A stretch of DNA of 64,000 bases from Mesosutterella multiformis (GCF_003402575.1 NZ_BGZJ01000002.1:248001-312000); one strand, 5' to 3'. Positions 16,748 to 25,973 are shown, counted from the stretch's first letter. The notes: generated by a model not told the origin, from the letters alone. Numbers and translations: made by a program.

Positions 16748-18163
16748 TCAGAGGGCATTCGCGGCGCTTTCCCCCGCGATCCGCCCGAACACCACGCAGT
16801 CGGGGAGCGAGCAGCCGCCGAGTCTCCCCGCGCCGTGGATTCCGCCCGTCACTTCTCCCGCGGCGTAGAGCCCGGGGATCGGATTTCCGTCCTTCCGGAT
16901 CACGCGGGCACGTGCGTCGATCCTGAGACCGCCGTTGCAGAAATGCACAAACGGCCGCTCAAGGCCGTAATAAAACGGCGGCTTCTTGATTTCCTGCGTG
17001 AAGAGCGTTCGCCCAAACTCCGGATCCTGGTGAGCCCGGGCGTAGCTGTTATAGCGATCCATGGTCTGGAGGAACTCTTTCGGATCCACCCGCATGCCCA
17101 CCGCGACGTCTTCCAGAGTGTCCGCGGTTTTGACGATCCCGCGGAGAAGCTTCACGCTCCGGCTCGCGCCTTTCGCGGACGCGGCGTCGGTCACGACCCA
17201 GAAGCGGTGATTCGGGAGTTTCCACACCGCCTGAGAAATCGTTTCCATCGGAGCCTGCTCGTTCACGAACCGGTGCCCGGATTCATCGAGATACACGTCC
17301 GCCCCGACGTAATTCGTGAGACGGCCGCCGGAAAACGGGATCGTGAGGATCTTATCCATGTCGAGGAGCTCCGCTCCGAGCGCTTCCCCAAAGAGAATCC
17401 CGTCCCCGGTCGCGGTATCGAGCCCATCCCCATAGGGGTTCGCGGTGGAGGTGATTTCGCGGGTCAATCTCGGGTCGTACTTGGACCGGAGCTCGACGTT
17501 CGCCGTATAGCCGCCTGTCGCGAGAATCACGGTTTTCGCGTGAACGAGGAATTTCTTCTTGAGCCGGGAGCCTGACACCACGTATCCCGCGTCCGTCGGC
17601 GTTACCTGCGTCACTTCGGCTCCGAAGTAAAGAGGAATCCTCAATTCACGCAGCCGCCGGTTCACGGCGAAGATATAGTCGTAGCCCCCGTTCACGAAAC
17701 TTGTGAGGTAGCTTCGGGGGACGAGGCCGCCAAGCGCCTCGTACGGATCCGGGAGCCACGTGACACCGAGGCTTGTCATCCAGTCATACGCTGCCCCGGA
17801 ATTCTCGGCGAGGATCCGGATGAGTTCGGGGTTCCCGAGCCCTTTCCCGGTTTTCTCCATATCGGCGATCATGGAGTCGACCGCCGCGCGGTACTCCGCG
17901 TCGTGGCCCGGCATATGGCGCACCGCGCTGAAGTAGCCGGTCGAAATCGTCGAGTGACCTTCAAGGAGCGATTCTTTCTCTAGCACGCAAACGTTTGCCG
18001 CCCCCGCGGTTTTCGCCGCGATCGCGGCGGTAATCCCGGCGAGCCCCGCTCCGATCACGCAGACATCCGACTCCCACTCGTCCGCCGGTTCCGCGGTGGA
18101 CGAAAGCGCCGGTCCCGCGAACGGGATCACGGAGAGGAGCCCGAGAAGATTCCGGCGTTTCAT
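16748..18163 (-). CDS. Flavocytochrome c-type FAD reductase, exported
   Basis: 471 aa. N-terminus MKRRNLLGLLSVIPFAGPA is a Tat-like signal. FAD site VCVIGAGLAGITAAIAA near residues 34-50; HRFVNEQAP near 287; C-terminal GGLRID and GLYAAGEVTGGIHGAGRLGG. It belongs with fumarate reductase-like flavoproteins that reduce C=C bonds in the periplasm, and keeps the Arg of GANRLGG, but the usual HHTMGG loop is HFCNGG here, so fumarate need not be the substrate. The start overlaps the stop of the response regulator gene (ATGA), so it belongs to that operon. Confidence 0.85.
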   Translation of the reverse strand: MKRRNLLGLLSVIPFAGPALSSTAEPADEWESDVCVIGAGLAGITAAIAAKTAGAANVCVLEKESLLEGHSTISTGYFSAVRHMPGHDAEYRAAVDSMIADMEKTGKGLGNPELIRILAENSGAAYDWMTSLGVTWLPDPYEALGGLVPRSYLTSFVNGGYDYIFAVNRRLRELRIPLYFGAEVTQVTPTDAGYVVSGSRLKKKFLVHAKTVILATGGYTANVELRSKYDPRLTREITSTANPYGDGLDTATGDGILFGEALGAELLDMDKILTIPFSGGRLTNYVGADVYLDESGHRFVNEQAPMETISQAVWKLPNHRFWVVTDAASAKGASRSVKLLRGIVKTADTLEDVAVGMRVDPKEFLQTMDRYNSYARAHQDPEFGRTLFTQEIKKPPFYYGLERPFVHFCNGGLRIDARARVIRKDGNPIPGLYAAGEVTGGIHGAGRLGGCSLPDCVVFGRIAGESAANAL

Positions 18164-18807
18164 AGGGCGGCCTCGCTCCCCGGGTCATCGCCGGTTTCAT
18201 AGTCGAGAATCGTGAAAATCCGGACAAGCTCGGCGCTCGATCGGGCGTCAAGTTTGATCAAAGCGTTCTGCCGATGCATTTTGACGGTTGTCTCTTCGAT
18301 CCCGAGTTCGCGCGCGATTTCTTTATTGCGTAGCCCCCGCGCGATACAGCGGGCGACATCGTTTTCGCGAGGCGAGAGTTTCCCGACGAGCGATTTCAGC
18401 CGGTTCACCTCGTGCTCCCGGACGTCGAGTTCGACAGACGCCGTCACCGCCGCCGCGACACGCTCGAGCATCTTATGCGGTTCCGCCGGCTTCTGGATAA
18501 AGTCCGCCGCGCCGTGCCGCATCGCGTGCACCGCGGCGTCCACTTCGCCGTGCGCCGTGAGGAAGATGATCGAGAGGTGGGTGACTCCCCGGTTCTCAAG
18601 CTCTTCCTGGACTTCAAGCCCGGTCATCCCCGGCATCCGCATATCCAGCACGACGCAGCCCGGGCGCTTCAGTTCATCATGCTTCAGAAACTCAACGCCG
18701 CTCGCGTACGTAATCACTTCCCACCCGAGCGTCTCGAGCAGCATCTTCTGCGACGCGAGAAGTTCAGGATCATCGTCCACGATTCGGATAAGAGGAGTGT
18801 CACTCAT
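18160..18807 (-). CDS. NarL/FixJ-family response regulator
   Basis: 215 aa from ATG 18807 (MSDTPLIRIVDDDPE); a longer frame exists upstream but overlaps the kinase gene. Receiver domain with acidic pocket VDDD (10-13) and phospho-Asp in VVLDMRMPG (55); C-terminal LuxR-type HTH with LSPRENDVARCIARGLRNKEIARELGI. The start overlaps the 3' end of the sensor kinase and the stop overlaps the FAD gene, a tight three-gene operon. Its likely targets are the flavocytochrome genes here. Candidate operators with GGTAG half-sites are at 20806-20831. Confidence 0.9.
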   Translation of the reverse strand: MSDTPLIRIVDDDPELLASQKMLLETLGWEVITYASGVEFLKHDELKRPGCVVLDMRMPGMTGLEVQEELENRGVTHLSIIFLTAHGEVDAAVHAMRHGAADFIQKPAEPHKMLERVAAAVTASVELDVREHEVNRLKSLVGKLSPRENDVARCIARGLRNKEIARELGIEETTVKMHRQNALIKLDARSSAELVRIFTILDYETGDDPGSEAAL

Positions 18808-20785
18808 CGGCTGCACCTGTAGAGGGTTCTGAAGTGGGGTTGGGGTTCGACTCAGGATGGATCGCCGGATCCGGTTCCGGCGTTTCATTCACCCGGTCAA
18901 AACGGAATTCAAAGATAACGCCATGCGGCTCCGCGTGCTTCACGGTCATCAGAGCGCCATGCGCGTCCGCGATCCCGCGGACAATGCCGAGCCCGAGTCC
19001 GAGCCCCGCCGGGTCAGTGGAGTCACTCGCCTCCGTGAGCCGCCTGAAGTTTTTGTCGTCTAATTTCGGGCCCGCGTCCTCCACCGAGAGGAACACATAC
19101 TGATCGACCGTCCGGACCGAGACCTGTAGCGGCCGCCGGGTTTCGGACTTCATCGCGCGGGCGGCGTTTTTCATCAGGTTAATGAGGAGGATCTCAAGCT
19201 CCAGCGGGTCCCCCGAAATCACCGCGCCCGGCACCGCGGAAATGAGGAGCTCAGGCGAATACTTCCGGTATTCCTCATAGTGGCGGAAATTCTCCACCGC
19301 GGCGGTGACGACCGATGCGAGATCCACGGGCTTATGCGCCGACTTCTTTTCCCGCGCGTACCCGCGCACCCGATCCACGATATCGGTCATCCGGTGCGCC
19401 TCGCGGTTCACGGCGTCAGTTGCTTTTTCAAGCGTCGGGTTCGAGGGCGAGAGGTCTTCAAGCGTGAGACTCATCACCTCGCAATAATTCATGATCGTCG
19501 CGAGCGGCTGCTTCAGCTCATGCGCGATCATGCTGGAGAGATGAGAAACGAGGGAATTGCGTTCCAGCACCGAGAGCTTTGTCCGCGCCTCTCGCTCGTT
19601 TTCAGACAGCCGCTCGTTTTCGGAGAGCGCCGCTGTGAGGTCACTCGTCCGCTTCCGGACCAATGTGCGAAGCCGCATCTCATTCATCACGAGGATGAAG
19701 ATGAGAAGCGCGACACCGGCGAAGATCCAGCGGTACTTGATGAGGACGTCCTTGAATGTCAGGGGTTTCGGCGCGAAGGGGCCCATCCCGAGCGTCTTAT
19801 AGAGATCGCCCACGGTGTTCAGCTGCCCTGCGACCTGCCAGGAGAACGACCGCTGATCCGGCATCGTGAGGAGGGCGACCGACACGGCTTTGACGAGTTC
19901 CGGGCGCGTGAAATTCAGCGCCCCGAAAACGTTATCTGGGTAAAGCGCCGTTGTGTGGCGGCACTGAAGGAGACTATCCGCGTGAGGGGAGACGACGCGG
20001 AGCACTCCCGTTTCGATCAGCCCCGCTTTTTCCGCGGCCTCAAGCTCACACGCGGTGAGGACCCCGGCGTCCGTTTTCCCATCCACCACGTTTTCCATCA
20101 CGTCCGGATACTCAAACGTCCGGTAACTCACGCGGCTGAAGAAGGTCTTCGGGTCGTACCCGGCCTGCTTTAAATACCCCGCGAGCGCGAGCCAGCCTCC
20201 GAGCGAATCGGGAAGCGACGCGGCGACCGACTTTCCCTTCAGATCCTGAATCGACTCCAGATCCTTCCGGTCCGAGCGCACCACAACGGCGGATCCCACC
20301 GAATACCCGCCATCCTTCGCCCAGACGGTTTTCCGGGTCGCGAGCGCCTGGGCTCCGAGGGAATTCGTGAGCGTATAGAAGATGTCGGAGGGCCCGATCA
20401 CGAAGTCCGGGCGGTGCCCCGCGATGACGGAGGCTGATTGATAAGCCGGGATCTCAAGCACGCGGAAGTGGTACGAGGGAAGGGCGCGGGAGAGCTGGAT
20501 CAGGGTCGGTGAAATAAATTCCGATCGATACCCCGGCTCATTCACGTTGATCACGCCGATGGTGACCTCTTTCGCCCCTTCATTCGGATCCGCGTCGAGC
20601 GACGGGTTTTTCGCCGGGTAACTCGCGGGGACGGTCCGGGTCGCCGCTGAATCAAACTGCGGCCCGAGCGCCTCGGCGGGCCCTGTGAAACCGAGGGCGA
20701 AGGCTAGAGCGGCAATGAGAGCGGACTTCTGAAGCATGGCGGGCCGGGAGAGTAGGGGGAATTGCGGTTTTTGGTATGAGGTCAT
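18800..20785 (-). CDS. TtrS-like sensor histidine kinase with PhnD-like periplasmic domain
   Basis: 661 aa as drawn; a start at 20737 (MLQKSALIAALAFALGFTGPAEA) would give a standard signal peptide, and neither start has a clear ribosome site. Residues about 70-300 form a PhnD/phosphonate-type binding domain (EVTIGVINVNEPGY ... FVIGPSDIFY), then one membrane segment (WIFAGVALLIFILVMNE), then a kinase with H-box HELKQPLATIMNYCE (His about 422), N-box NLMKNAARAM and G-box LGLGLGIVRGI. TtrS and relatives sense respiratory electron acceptors. The ligand here is unknown. Confidence 0.9.
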   Translation of the reverse strand: MTSYQKPQFPLLSRPAMLQKSALIAALAFALGFTGPAEALGPQFDSAATRTVPASYPAKNPSLDADPNEGAKEVTIGVINVNEPGYRSEFISPTLIQLSRALPSYHFRVLEIPAYQSASVIAGHRPDFVIGPSDIFYTLTNSLGAQALATRKTVWAKDGGYSVGSAVVVRSDRKDLESIQDLKGKSVAASLPDSLGGWLALAGYLKQAGYDPKTFFSRVSYRTFEYPDVMENVVDGKTDAGVLTACELEAAEKAGLIETGVLRVVSPHADSLLQCRHTTALYPDNVFGALNFTRPELVKAVSVALLTMPDQRSFSWQVAGQLNTVGDLYKTLGMGPFAPKPLTFKDVLIKYRWIFAGVALLIFILVMNEMRLRTLVRKRTSDLTAALSENERLSENEREARTKLSVLERNSLVSHLSSMIAHELKQPLATIMNYCEVMSLTLEDLSPSNPTLEKATDAVNREAHRMTDIVDRVRGYAREKKSAHKPVDLASVVTAAVENFRHYEEYRKYSPELLISAVPGAVISGDPLELEILLINLMKNAARAMKSETRRPLQVSVRTVDQYVFLSVEDAGPKLDDKNFRRLTEASDSTDPAGLGLGLGIVRGIADAHGALMTVKHAEPHGVIFEFRFDRVNETPEPDPAIHPESNPNPTSEPSTGAADE

Positions 20786-20805
20786 TCTATAGAAGGACCG
20801 CGCTC

Positions 20806-20831
20806 ACTACCCACCTACTTTTTTAGGTAGT
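20806..20831. promoter_or_regulatory. Candidate response-regulator site between divergent operons
   Basis: ACTACC at 20806-20811 and AGGTAGT at 20825-20831 face each other, with CACCTA between. They share the CTACC/GGTAG half-site with the motifs at 43966-43988 and 50673-50682. The site lies in the 268-base region between the sensor kinase gene and the tetraheme cytochrome gene, so it could serve either. Confidence 0.45.
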
Positions 20832-21053
20832 CAATTTTTGTCACCATCTATAACCTTGTACCTAAGCTTAAGTGAAGCTTAAGGGGTGTGAAGGGTGTCG
20901 CAGTTACCTTCCCAGCGCCTCTTCAAAAACAAGAACTCTGTGAAAAAAACCAACAGAGTCAGGTGTTTCCAAAAGATACCCGCTTTCAGACGGAGAGAGA
21001 AAGTCTCAGCAGTACTCCCCAGAATCCGAAAGCCGAATTAAAGGACAACGGAT

Positions 21054-21410
21054 ATGCAGATAAGGTTCAAAGCAGCGCTTGCCGCGGCGATCGGAGCCAT
21101 GCTCCTCGCGGCCCCGTCCGCTTTCGCTCAGGGTGTGACGATCCACGGGTCCCATGCCGGCATGAAGTGCGAAACCTGCCACGCCGGGCAGACCCAGAAG
21201 GCCGCCCCGTCGCAGAAGACCTGCCTCAAGTGCCACGGTTCTTACGAAGCTCTCGCGAAGAAGACCGCGAAGCCGGGCGAAAAGTTCAACCCGCATGACT
21301 CTCATATGGGCCGCATTGAGTGCACGCAGTGCCATTCGATGCACGCCACGAGCCACTACATCTGCCGCGACTGCCACGCGATTCCCGATCGTAAGTTCAA
21401 GGGGGAGTAA
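21054..21410 (+). CDS. Periplasmic tetraheme cytochrome c
   Basis: 118 aa. Signal peptide MQIRFKAALAAAIGAMLLAAPSAFA, cleavage near 25. Four CxxCH haem sites: CETCH, CLKCH, CTQCH and CRDCH, with further His residues (HGSH, HDSH) as distal ligands. It matches the cytochrome domain of Shewanella-type flavocytochrome c, here as a separate protein. The FAD subunit gene follows after three bases, so the two are co-expressed and should form an electron-accepting pair in the periplasm. Confidence 0.95.
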   Translation: MQIRFKAALAAAIGAMLLAAPSAFAQGVTIHGSHAGMKCETCHAGQTQKAAPSQKTCLKCHGSYEALAKKTAKPGEKFNPHDSHMGRIECTQCHSMHATSHYICRDCHAIPDRKFKGE

Positions 21411-21413
21411 ACC

Positions 21414-22958
21414 ATGTCTTCTATTCTGACCCGCCGTAATTTCCTGAAGACCGCTGCCGCTGCCGGCGCTGCTTCCGCAGCCGCCCCGGCGCTTGCCGCG
21501 TCTTCCCAGTCCACCGCTGCTCCGAAGCATTGGGATCAGACCGTTGACGTGGTCGTCCTCGGTGCCGGCGGCGCTGGCCTTATGGCCGCCTGCCAGGTCT
21601 ATGACAAGAAGGGCAAGGTCGTCGTTTTCGATAAGTCCTACAGCCCGTACCACTCCGCGACCCGCATGTGCGGCGGCCTCTTCACCGCCTACGGCACTGC
21701 GATCCAGAAGCGTGAGCACGCGAAGGACTCCTGGCAGGATTTCGCGCACGACATCATGGATTACGGCGGCTATATGTCGCTGAAAGAACCGGTGGAACTC
21801 TTCGCGAAGCATTCCGGCGAAGCCTTTGACTGGCTCGAGAACCACGGTCTCGCGAAGCATCACCTCGAAAAGTATCCGGGCCACAGCAATCTCCGCGCCG
21901 TGCGTCAGGACAGCTATCAGGGCAAAGACTACATCGACGTGCTGACAAAGCAGATCGCGGATCGCAAGATCAAGATCTACGAAGGCACGCCGCTCACGAA
22001 GATCTACTTCGACCCGAAGAAGAATGAAGTCCTCGGTATTGAGGCGACGAACCTCGATACGGGTAAGAAGTACAACGTCCGCGCCCTTAAGGGCGTCATC
22101 ATGGCGATCGGCGGCATTACCGGCACCCCTGAGTCTCTCGACTTCTGGGTTCCGTCCGTTGCCGGGAAGGGCGTTTCGATTGGCTGCTCCGCGAACGACG
22201 GCACCGCGATGCGTATCGCCGTGCGTGATGTCGGAACGCCGATCTCCCACATGCAGTACATCGCGTCCTACCCCTGCGGCATTGTGACAGGCGGCCGCCG
22301 GGGACCCTACTGCCGCTTCTGGTACTTCACGCAGGCGGGCGGCATCCTGATTAATAAGAACGGCAAGCGCTTCGTCTCTGAAAACGAAGGCATCTGCCAC
22401 ATCACGCCGTACCTCGCGAGCAACCCGGGCGGATACCATATCGTCTTCATGGATAAGAACATCTATGACGCGACCCGCGCGAAGTATAAGATCGGCGCGC
22501 TGATCGGTCTCCCGTCCTGGAACGACGAACGCACTGAGGAAGAGTTCAAGCTCGGGAAGAACCTCTTCCGCGCGAACACCCTTGAAGAGTTCTGCAAGAT
22601 CTCGGGCGTGGATCTCAAGGGCCTGCAGGATCAGATCGAGATGTGGAACAAGGCCGTCGAGACGAAGAACGACACCCAGTACGGCCGTCACGACCAGAAG
22701 GTGAAGATCGACACGAAGGGCCCGTTCTACGGCATCAAGATGTATCCGTGGAACAACCTCTCCTGCGGCGGCTTCCGCGTGACGGATCACCTCCAGGTGC
22801 TCGGCTGGGATCTGAAGCCCGTGAAGGGTCTGTACGCCGCCGGCGAAACGGTGGCCGGTGTCCACGGCGCGTTCTACTGCGGCGGCAACGCCTGCGGTTT
22901 CGCTCATACGTCGGGTTACATGGCGGGCCAGATCGCCATGGGACGGAAGGACGTCTGA
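21414..22958 (+). CDS. Flavocytochrome c FAD subunit, Tat-exported
   Basis: 514 aa. Tat signal TRRNFLKTAAAAGAASAAAPALA (residues 6-28). FAD site VVVLGAGGAGLMAACQ near 46-61, GKRFVSENEG near 320, and C-terminal GLYAAGETVAGVHGAFYCGGNACG. In the fumarate reductase motif GANRLGG the Arg is replaced by Tyr (FYCGG), and the HHTMGG loop reads LSCGG, so the substrate is probably not fumarate; urocanate and similar enoates are possible. It receives electrons from the tetraheme protein encoded just upstream. Confidence 0.9.
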   Translation: MSSILTRRNFLKTAAAAGAASAAAPALAASSQSTAAPKHWDQTVDVVVLGAGGAGLMAACQVYDKKGKVVVFDKSYSPYHSATRMCGGLFTAYGTAIQKREHAKDSWQDFAHDIMDYGGYMSLKEPVELFAKHSGEAFDWLENHGLAKHHLEKYPGHSNLRAVRQDSYQGKDYIDVLTKQIADRKIKIYEGTPLTKIYFDPKKNEVLGIEATNLDTGKKYNVRALKGVIMAIGGITGTPESLDFWVPSVAGKGVSIGCSANDGTAMRIAVRDVGTPISHMQYIASYPCGIVTGGRRGPYCRFWYFTQAGGILINKNGKRFVSENEGICHITPYLASNPGGYHIVFMDKNIYDATRAKYKIGALIGLPSWNDERTEEEFKLGKNLFRANTLEEFCKISGVDLKGLQDQIEMWNKAVETKNDTQYGRHDQKVKIDTKGPFYGIKMYPWNNLSCGGFRVTDHLQVLGWDLKPVKGLYAAGETVAGVHGAFYCGGNACGFAHTSGYMAGQIAMGRKDV

Positions 22959-23045
22959 AGTCTGTAAAAGTCGGGGAACCGGACGAACTCTCCTCCGGTC
23001 CCCCGCGGTTCTGGTGAAAAAGCAGTTCAGGTTATAAGTCAGTTT

Positions 23046-23080
23046 GGGATCCGGTAATAGCGTTCCGGATCCCTTTTTTT
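23046..23080 (+). terminator. Intrinsic terminator of the flavocytochrome operon
   Basis: GGGATCCGG (23046-23054) and CCGGATCCC (23065-23073), perfect stem, then seven T. A weaker GGGGAACCGGA/TCCGGTCCCCC stem precedes it near 22974-23003. Confidence 0.9.
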
Positions 23081-23215
23081 ATCCGCGGCGAGGGTGCTAT
23101 TTCCTACGGGCGCGGTGCAGCGGCTCGGTCCGTATCCGTATCTATATAGAGAGGCGTCGCGGTGTAATGGTCTTTTGGAAGGCGGGGGTGAGGGCGGAGT
23201 GGGTCTCAGAATGTC

Positions 23216-23250
23216 AAAACCGGAGCGGTGACGGGATCGCTCCGGTTTTT
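23216..23250. terminator. Bidirectional terminator between convergent genes
   Basis: AAAACCGGAGCG (23216-23227) pairs with CGCTCCGGTTTT (23238-23249), A-rich on one side and T-rich on the other. It ends the ogt-like gene on the minus strand. The 135 bases between it and the previous terminator hold a TATATAGAG box and could encode a small RNA, but I see no other support. Confidence 0.75.
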
Positions 23251-23299
23251 TAAGACCTGCATCTGAGCAGCGGGAGAAATGGCGCGGATTCTCAGGCCC

Positions 23300-23851
23300 C
23301 TACGCGGCCTCCAGGGGGAGCAGCGCGGAGAGAGATGGCGGGATCAGGAGCGGCTTCATATCGGTTTTCTCCAGCATCAGAAGCCTTGCCCGCTGGATAA
23401 CGCCGCCCGCGTAACCCGTGAGGCTCCCATTCGCCGGCACCACCCGATGGCTCGGAATAATGATTGAAATCGGGTTTTGGCTCACCATACCGCCCACCGC
23501 CTGGGGAGAAGGGCGAAAGCCGGTTCGCTCCGCGGCAACCTGTTTTCCAATCTCACCGTACGTCGCGGTTGTGCCGTAGGGAATCGCAAGAAGGCGCTTC
23601 CAGACCGCGATTTGGCAATCCGTTCCGATCAGGTGAAGTCGCGGCGTGAAGGATGGTTTTTCGCCTGCAAAATAAACCCGGAGCCAGCGGACCGCGGATT
23701 CAAGAATCGGCGTGCTGCCGGTCTGGTAATTCCGCGTGAGGGTCTGGGCGAAATATTTCTGCCCTTCAAACCAGAGTCCAATGAGCCCCGTGTCATCGGC
23801 CGCGAGAAAAATCAGCCCAAGCGGGGAGTCGTAGTACTTTACAGTGACCAT
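23300..23851 (-). CDS. Ogt/MGMT-like alkyltransferase homologue with Cys to Ser change
   Basis: 183 aa with both the N-terminal domain and the C-terminal DNA-binding domain of O6-alkylguanine transferases. The active-site loop reads NPISIIIPSHRVVPANGSLTGYAGG: the acceptor Cys of PCHR is Ser134 (codon AGC). The Arg finger that pushes the base out (R in RAVGGA) is Gln117. The conserved Asn126 and His135 remain. It should not be able to take a methyl group on sulphur. It may act like ATL proteins, which bind damage without repairing it, or be decaying. Confidence 0.9.
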   Translation of the reverse strand: MVTVKYYDSPLGLIFLAADDTGLIGLWFEGQKYFAQTLTRNYQTGSTPILESAVRWLRVYFAGEKPSFTPRLHLIGTDCQIAVWKRLLAIPYGTTATYGEIGKQVAAERTGFRPSPQAVGGMVSQNPISIIIPSHRVVPANGSLTGYAGGVIQRARLLMLEKTDMKPLLIPPSLSALLPLEAA

Positions 23852-24133
23852 TTCAAATCATGAGACTAAAATAACGCTCTGAATCTGACAGCCGGTACGG
23901 GCTGTCTTGAAGAGTGATTGACCGGGGGACAGCGATAAATTGTTACCCGCGTCCCTGCGAGCCCAACTCCGCAGGATTTCAGATAATCGGTTGCAAGCGC
24001 CTAACAGCGCCGGAACGCGACTTCTTTTCCATTCGTATCACTTCCTGAGTAGCAATTTATTCTCAAAATCCCCGTTTTGATATCAGGAAAATAGCGAAAA
24101 TTATCAATAAATCGCCAAACTGGAATTTTTCGC
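23852..24133. other. Promoter region of the AraC-type gene
   Basis: About 280 bases without a gene between divergent start codons. It contains a GACAGCCGGTACGGGCTGTC inverted repeat at about 23888-23907, which could be an operator. No firm promoter assigned. Confidence 0.4.
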
Positions 24134-25051
24134 ATGGATAAGAACCGTTTTGTCAATTCCGTCAATCTGAATATCGGAACGCGGTTTCCTTATTTCGTGG
24201 TGGACGCGATCGATGACAAACCGTTTCCGCCGAATCCCGGTTTTCGTCTGATGCACTGGCACGAGGATCTGCAGTTCATTCTGGTGACAGATGGGCGGAT
24301 CACGGTTCAGACATTGGATGAAAAGGTGGAAGTGGGGGCAGGGGAAGCCATTTTTATCAACGCGACGGTCATCCACCGCATTACAAAGATTGGGACCTGC
24401 CGCTATCGGAGCTTTATTTTTCCGGCCTCGTTTCTGTCCTTCTTTCCGGGGAGCCCCGCGGAAGATCTGGTGACCCGGGTAACAGAGAATCAGGACATCC
24501 GCCTGATTCGGTTTTCGGGCGAAAGCGACGGGAACCGCAAAGTGCTTGAGCGTCTGACGAGCCTCTACAAACTTGAGGATCAGGCAAAAGACGAAACGTA
24601 CCCCTATGAGGTGCTGACAGAACTCTCCCGGCTTTGGCTCGTGCTGATCCTGAATCTCAGGCTCCCGGATAAACAGAAGGTGAGCCCGCTCCACAGACGG
24701 CTTCAAAAGATGCTGCAGTACATCTCGCTTCATTTTTCAGAACCGATCACGCTCGAAGACCTGGCTCGGAGCGCAAGTATCAGCAAGTCTGAATGCGGCC
24801 GCGTTTTCAGGCAGAGTCTTGAGAAAACGCCGTATCAGTACCTCCTCGAGTACCGGCTCCAGCGGGGAGGGGAGCTGCTCGCGAAAACCGATCTTCCAAT
24901 CGGCGCTATCGCGGAATCCGTGGGCTTCGCTCAGATGAGCTACTTCGGACAGTCCTTCAAAAACAAAACGGGATTGTCGCCAAGCGCGTATCGGCGGGCG
25001 AAGCGGGAGAATGAGCGGGATCGTCTGTCGTCGAAGGCTCAGTCTGTATAG
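24134..25051 (+). CDS. AraC-family transcriptional regulator
   Basis: 305 aa. N-terminal cupin-type ligand domain (LMHWHEDLQFILVTDGRITV ... VGAGEAIFINATVIHRI, residues about 38-85). C-terminal double HTH: ITLEDLARSASISKSECGRVFRQSLEKTPYQYLLEYR and LPIGAIAESVGFAQMSYFGQSFKNKTGLSPSAYR, the conserved AraC signature. No adjacent operon suggests the target. Typical length for the family. Confidence 0.9.
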   Translation: MDKNRFVNSVNLNIGTRFPYFVVDAIDDKPFPPNPGFRLMHWHEDLQFILVTDGRITVQTLDEKVEVGAGEAIFINATVIHRITKIGTCRYRSFIFPASFLSFFPGSPAEDLVTRVTENQDIRLIRFSGESDGNRKVLERLTSLYKLEDQAKDETYPYEVLTELSRLWLVLILNLRLPDKQKVSPLHRRLQKMLQYISLHFSEPITLEDLARSASISKSECGRVFRQSLEKTPYQYLLEYRLQRGGELLAKTDLPIGAIAESVGFAQMSYFGQSFKNKTGLSPSAYRRAKRENERDRLSSKAQSV

Positions 25052-25165
25052 GCTTGAGACGGCCCGGCGGTTTGTAGAATTTGAGCATTCTATACGGGAT
25101 TACCCGTAGACACGAATGTCTCATTCTTAGGAATCTTGCTTAGGGTGAGGTTCTTCTGTATATTA

Positions 25166-25188
25166 AAGCTGTATTTGAAATACATCTT
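25166..25188. promoter_or_regulatory. NsrR-like operator before ric
   Basis: AAGCTGTATTT-G-AAATACATCTT is a near match to the NsrR site AAGATGYATTT-N-AAATRCATCTT. It is 21 bases before the start of ric, a known NsrR target, so nitric oxide would relieve repression. Confidence 0.75.
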
Positions 25189-25208
25189 AAATTAAATAAG
25201 AGAGAATC

Positions 25209-25943
25209 ATGTCGTTACCTGAATATGCATCGCAGTCTGTCGGAAATGTGGCCTCGAAGAGCACGGCTTTTGCCAAGGTGCTGAACGACGCCGGCGTTGA
25301 TTTCTGCTGTCACGGCTCTGACGGCTTCTCCGAAGCCTGCCGCAAGGCTGGCGCTGATCCTGAAAAGGTTGCCCAGGAGCTCGACTCCGTGGTCGGTGTT
25401 CCGGCCCAGATGTCGCACGACTTCAATACCTGGCCGACCGATCTTCTCTCTGACTACGTGCTGAAGGTGCATCACCGCGGCATCCGCAAGGTGGGTCCGA
25501 AGATTCTGGATCTGCTTGCCAAAGTCGTTGAAGTGCACGGCCCGAATCACCCCGAACTCCACGAAATCCAGTCTCTCTTCCAGCAGACCATGGTGGATCT
25601 GACGAACCACCTGATGAAGGAAGAGATGATGCTTTACCCCTTCATCTATCAGCTCTGCGACGGTGATCTGAACCACCACTCCGTGCAGGCTTTCCACTGC
25701 GGCTCCGTTGAGTCCCCGATCGGTGTCATGGAAGCGGAACACGAGGAAGAGGGCCAGCGTCAGGAGCGAATCCGTCAGCTGACGAACGACTACACGCCGC
25801 CCGCGGACGCCTGCGGGAGCCTCAAGCTCACGTACGCCCTCCTCAAGCAGTTCAAGGATGACCTGCACGAACACATCCATCTTGAGAACAACCTCATCTT
25901 TCCGAGGGCTCTCGAGATCGAATCCCGCGTCGTTGAACGCTGA
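25209..25943 (+). CDS. ric: Iron-sulfur cluster repair protein Ric (YtfE/ScdA)
   Basis: 244 aa. N-terminal ScdA_N part with DFCCHGSDGFSEACRKAG (Cys pair near 33-34), then a hemerythrin-like domain with the di-iron ligands: HHRGIRKVGP, HGPNHPEL, MKEEMMLYPF, MEAEHEEEG and HIHLENNLIFPR. It repairs [Fe-S] clusters damaged by nitric oxide or peroxide. That function fits the NsrR-like site just upstream and a proteome rich in periplasmic and respiratory metalloproteins. Monocistronic, with a long hairpin terminator. Confidence 0.93.
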   Translation: MSLPEYASQSVGNVASKSTAFAKVLNDAGVDFCCHGSDGFSEACRKAGADPEKVAQELDSVVGVPAQMSHDFNTWPTDLLSDYVLKVHHRGIRKVGPKILDLLAKVVEVHGPNHPELHEIQSLFQQTMVDLTNHLMKEEMMLYPFIYQLCDGDLNHHSVQAFHCGSVESPIGVMEAEHEEEGQRQERIRQLTNDYTPPADACGSLKLTYALLKQFKDDLHEHIHLENNLIFPRALEIESRVVER

Positions 25944-25973
25944 TTCTTTCTGAAGTAAACGTCTTTCTCCTGG

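Noticed and set aside
20888-21298. 136-residue plus-strand frame before and across the tetraheme gene
   Set aside because: Overlaps the tetraheme cytochrome gene in another frame; no motif.
21006-22907. 633-residue open frame on the minus strand
   Set aside because: Antisense to the tetraheme cytochrome and FAD subunit, both of which have clear motifs. No motif or start signal of its own.
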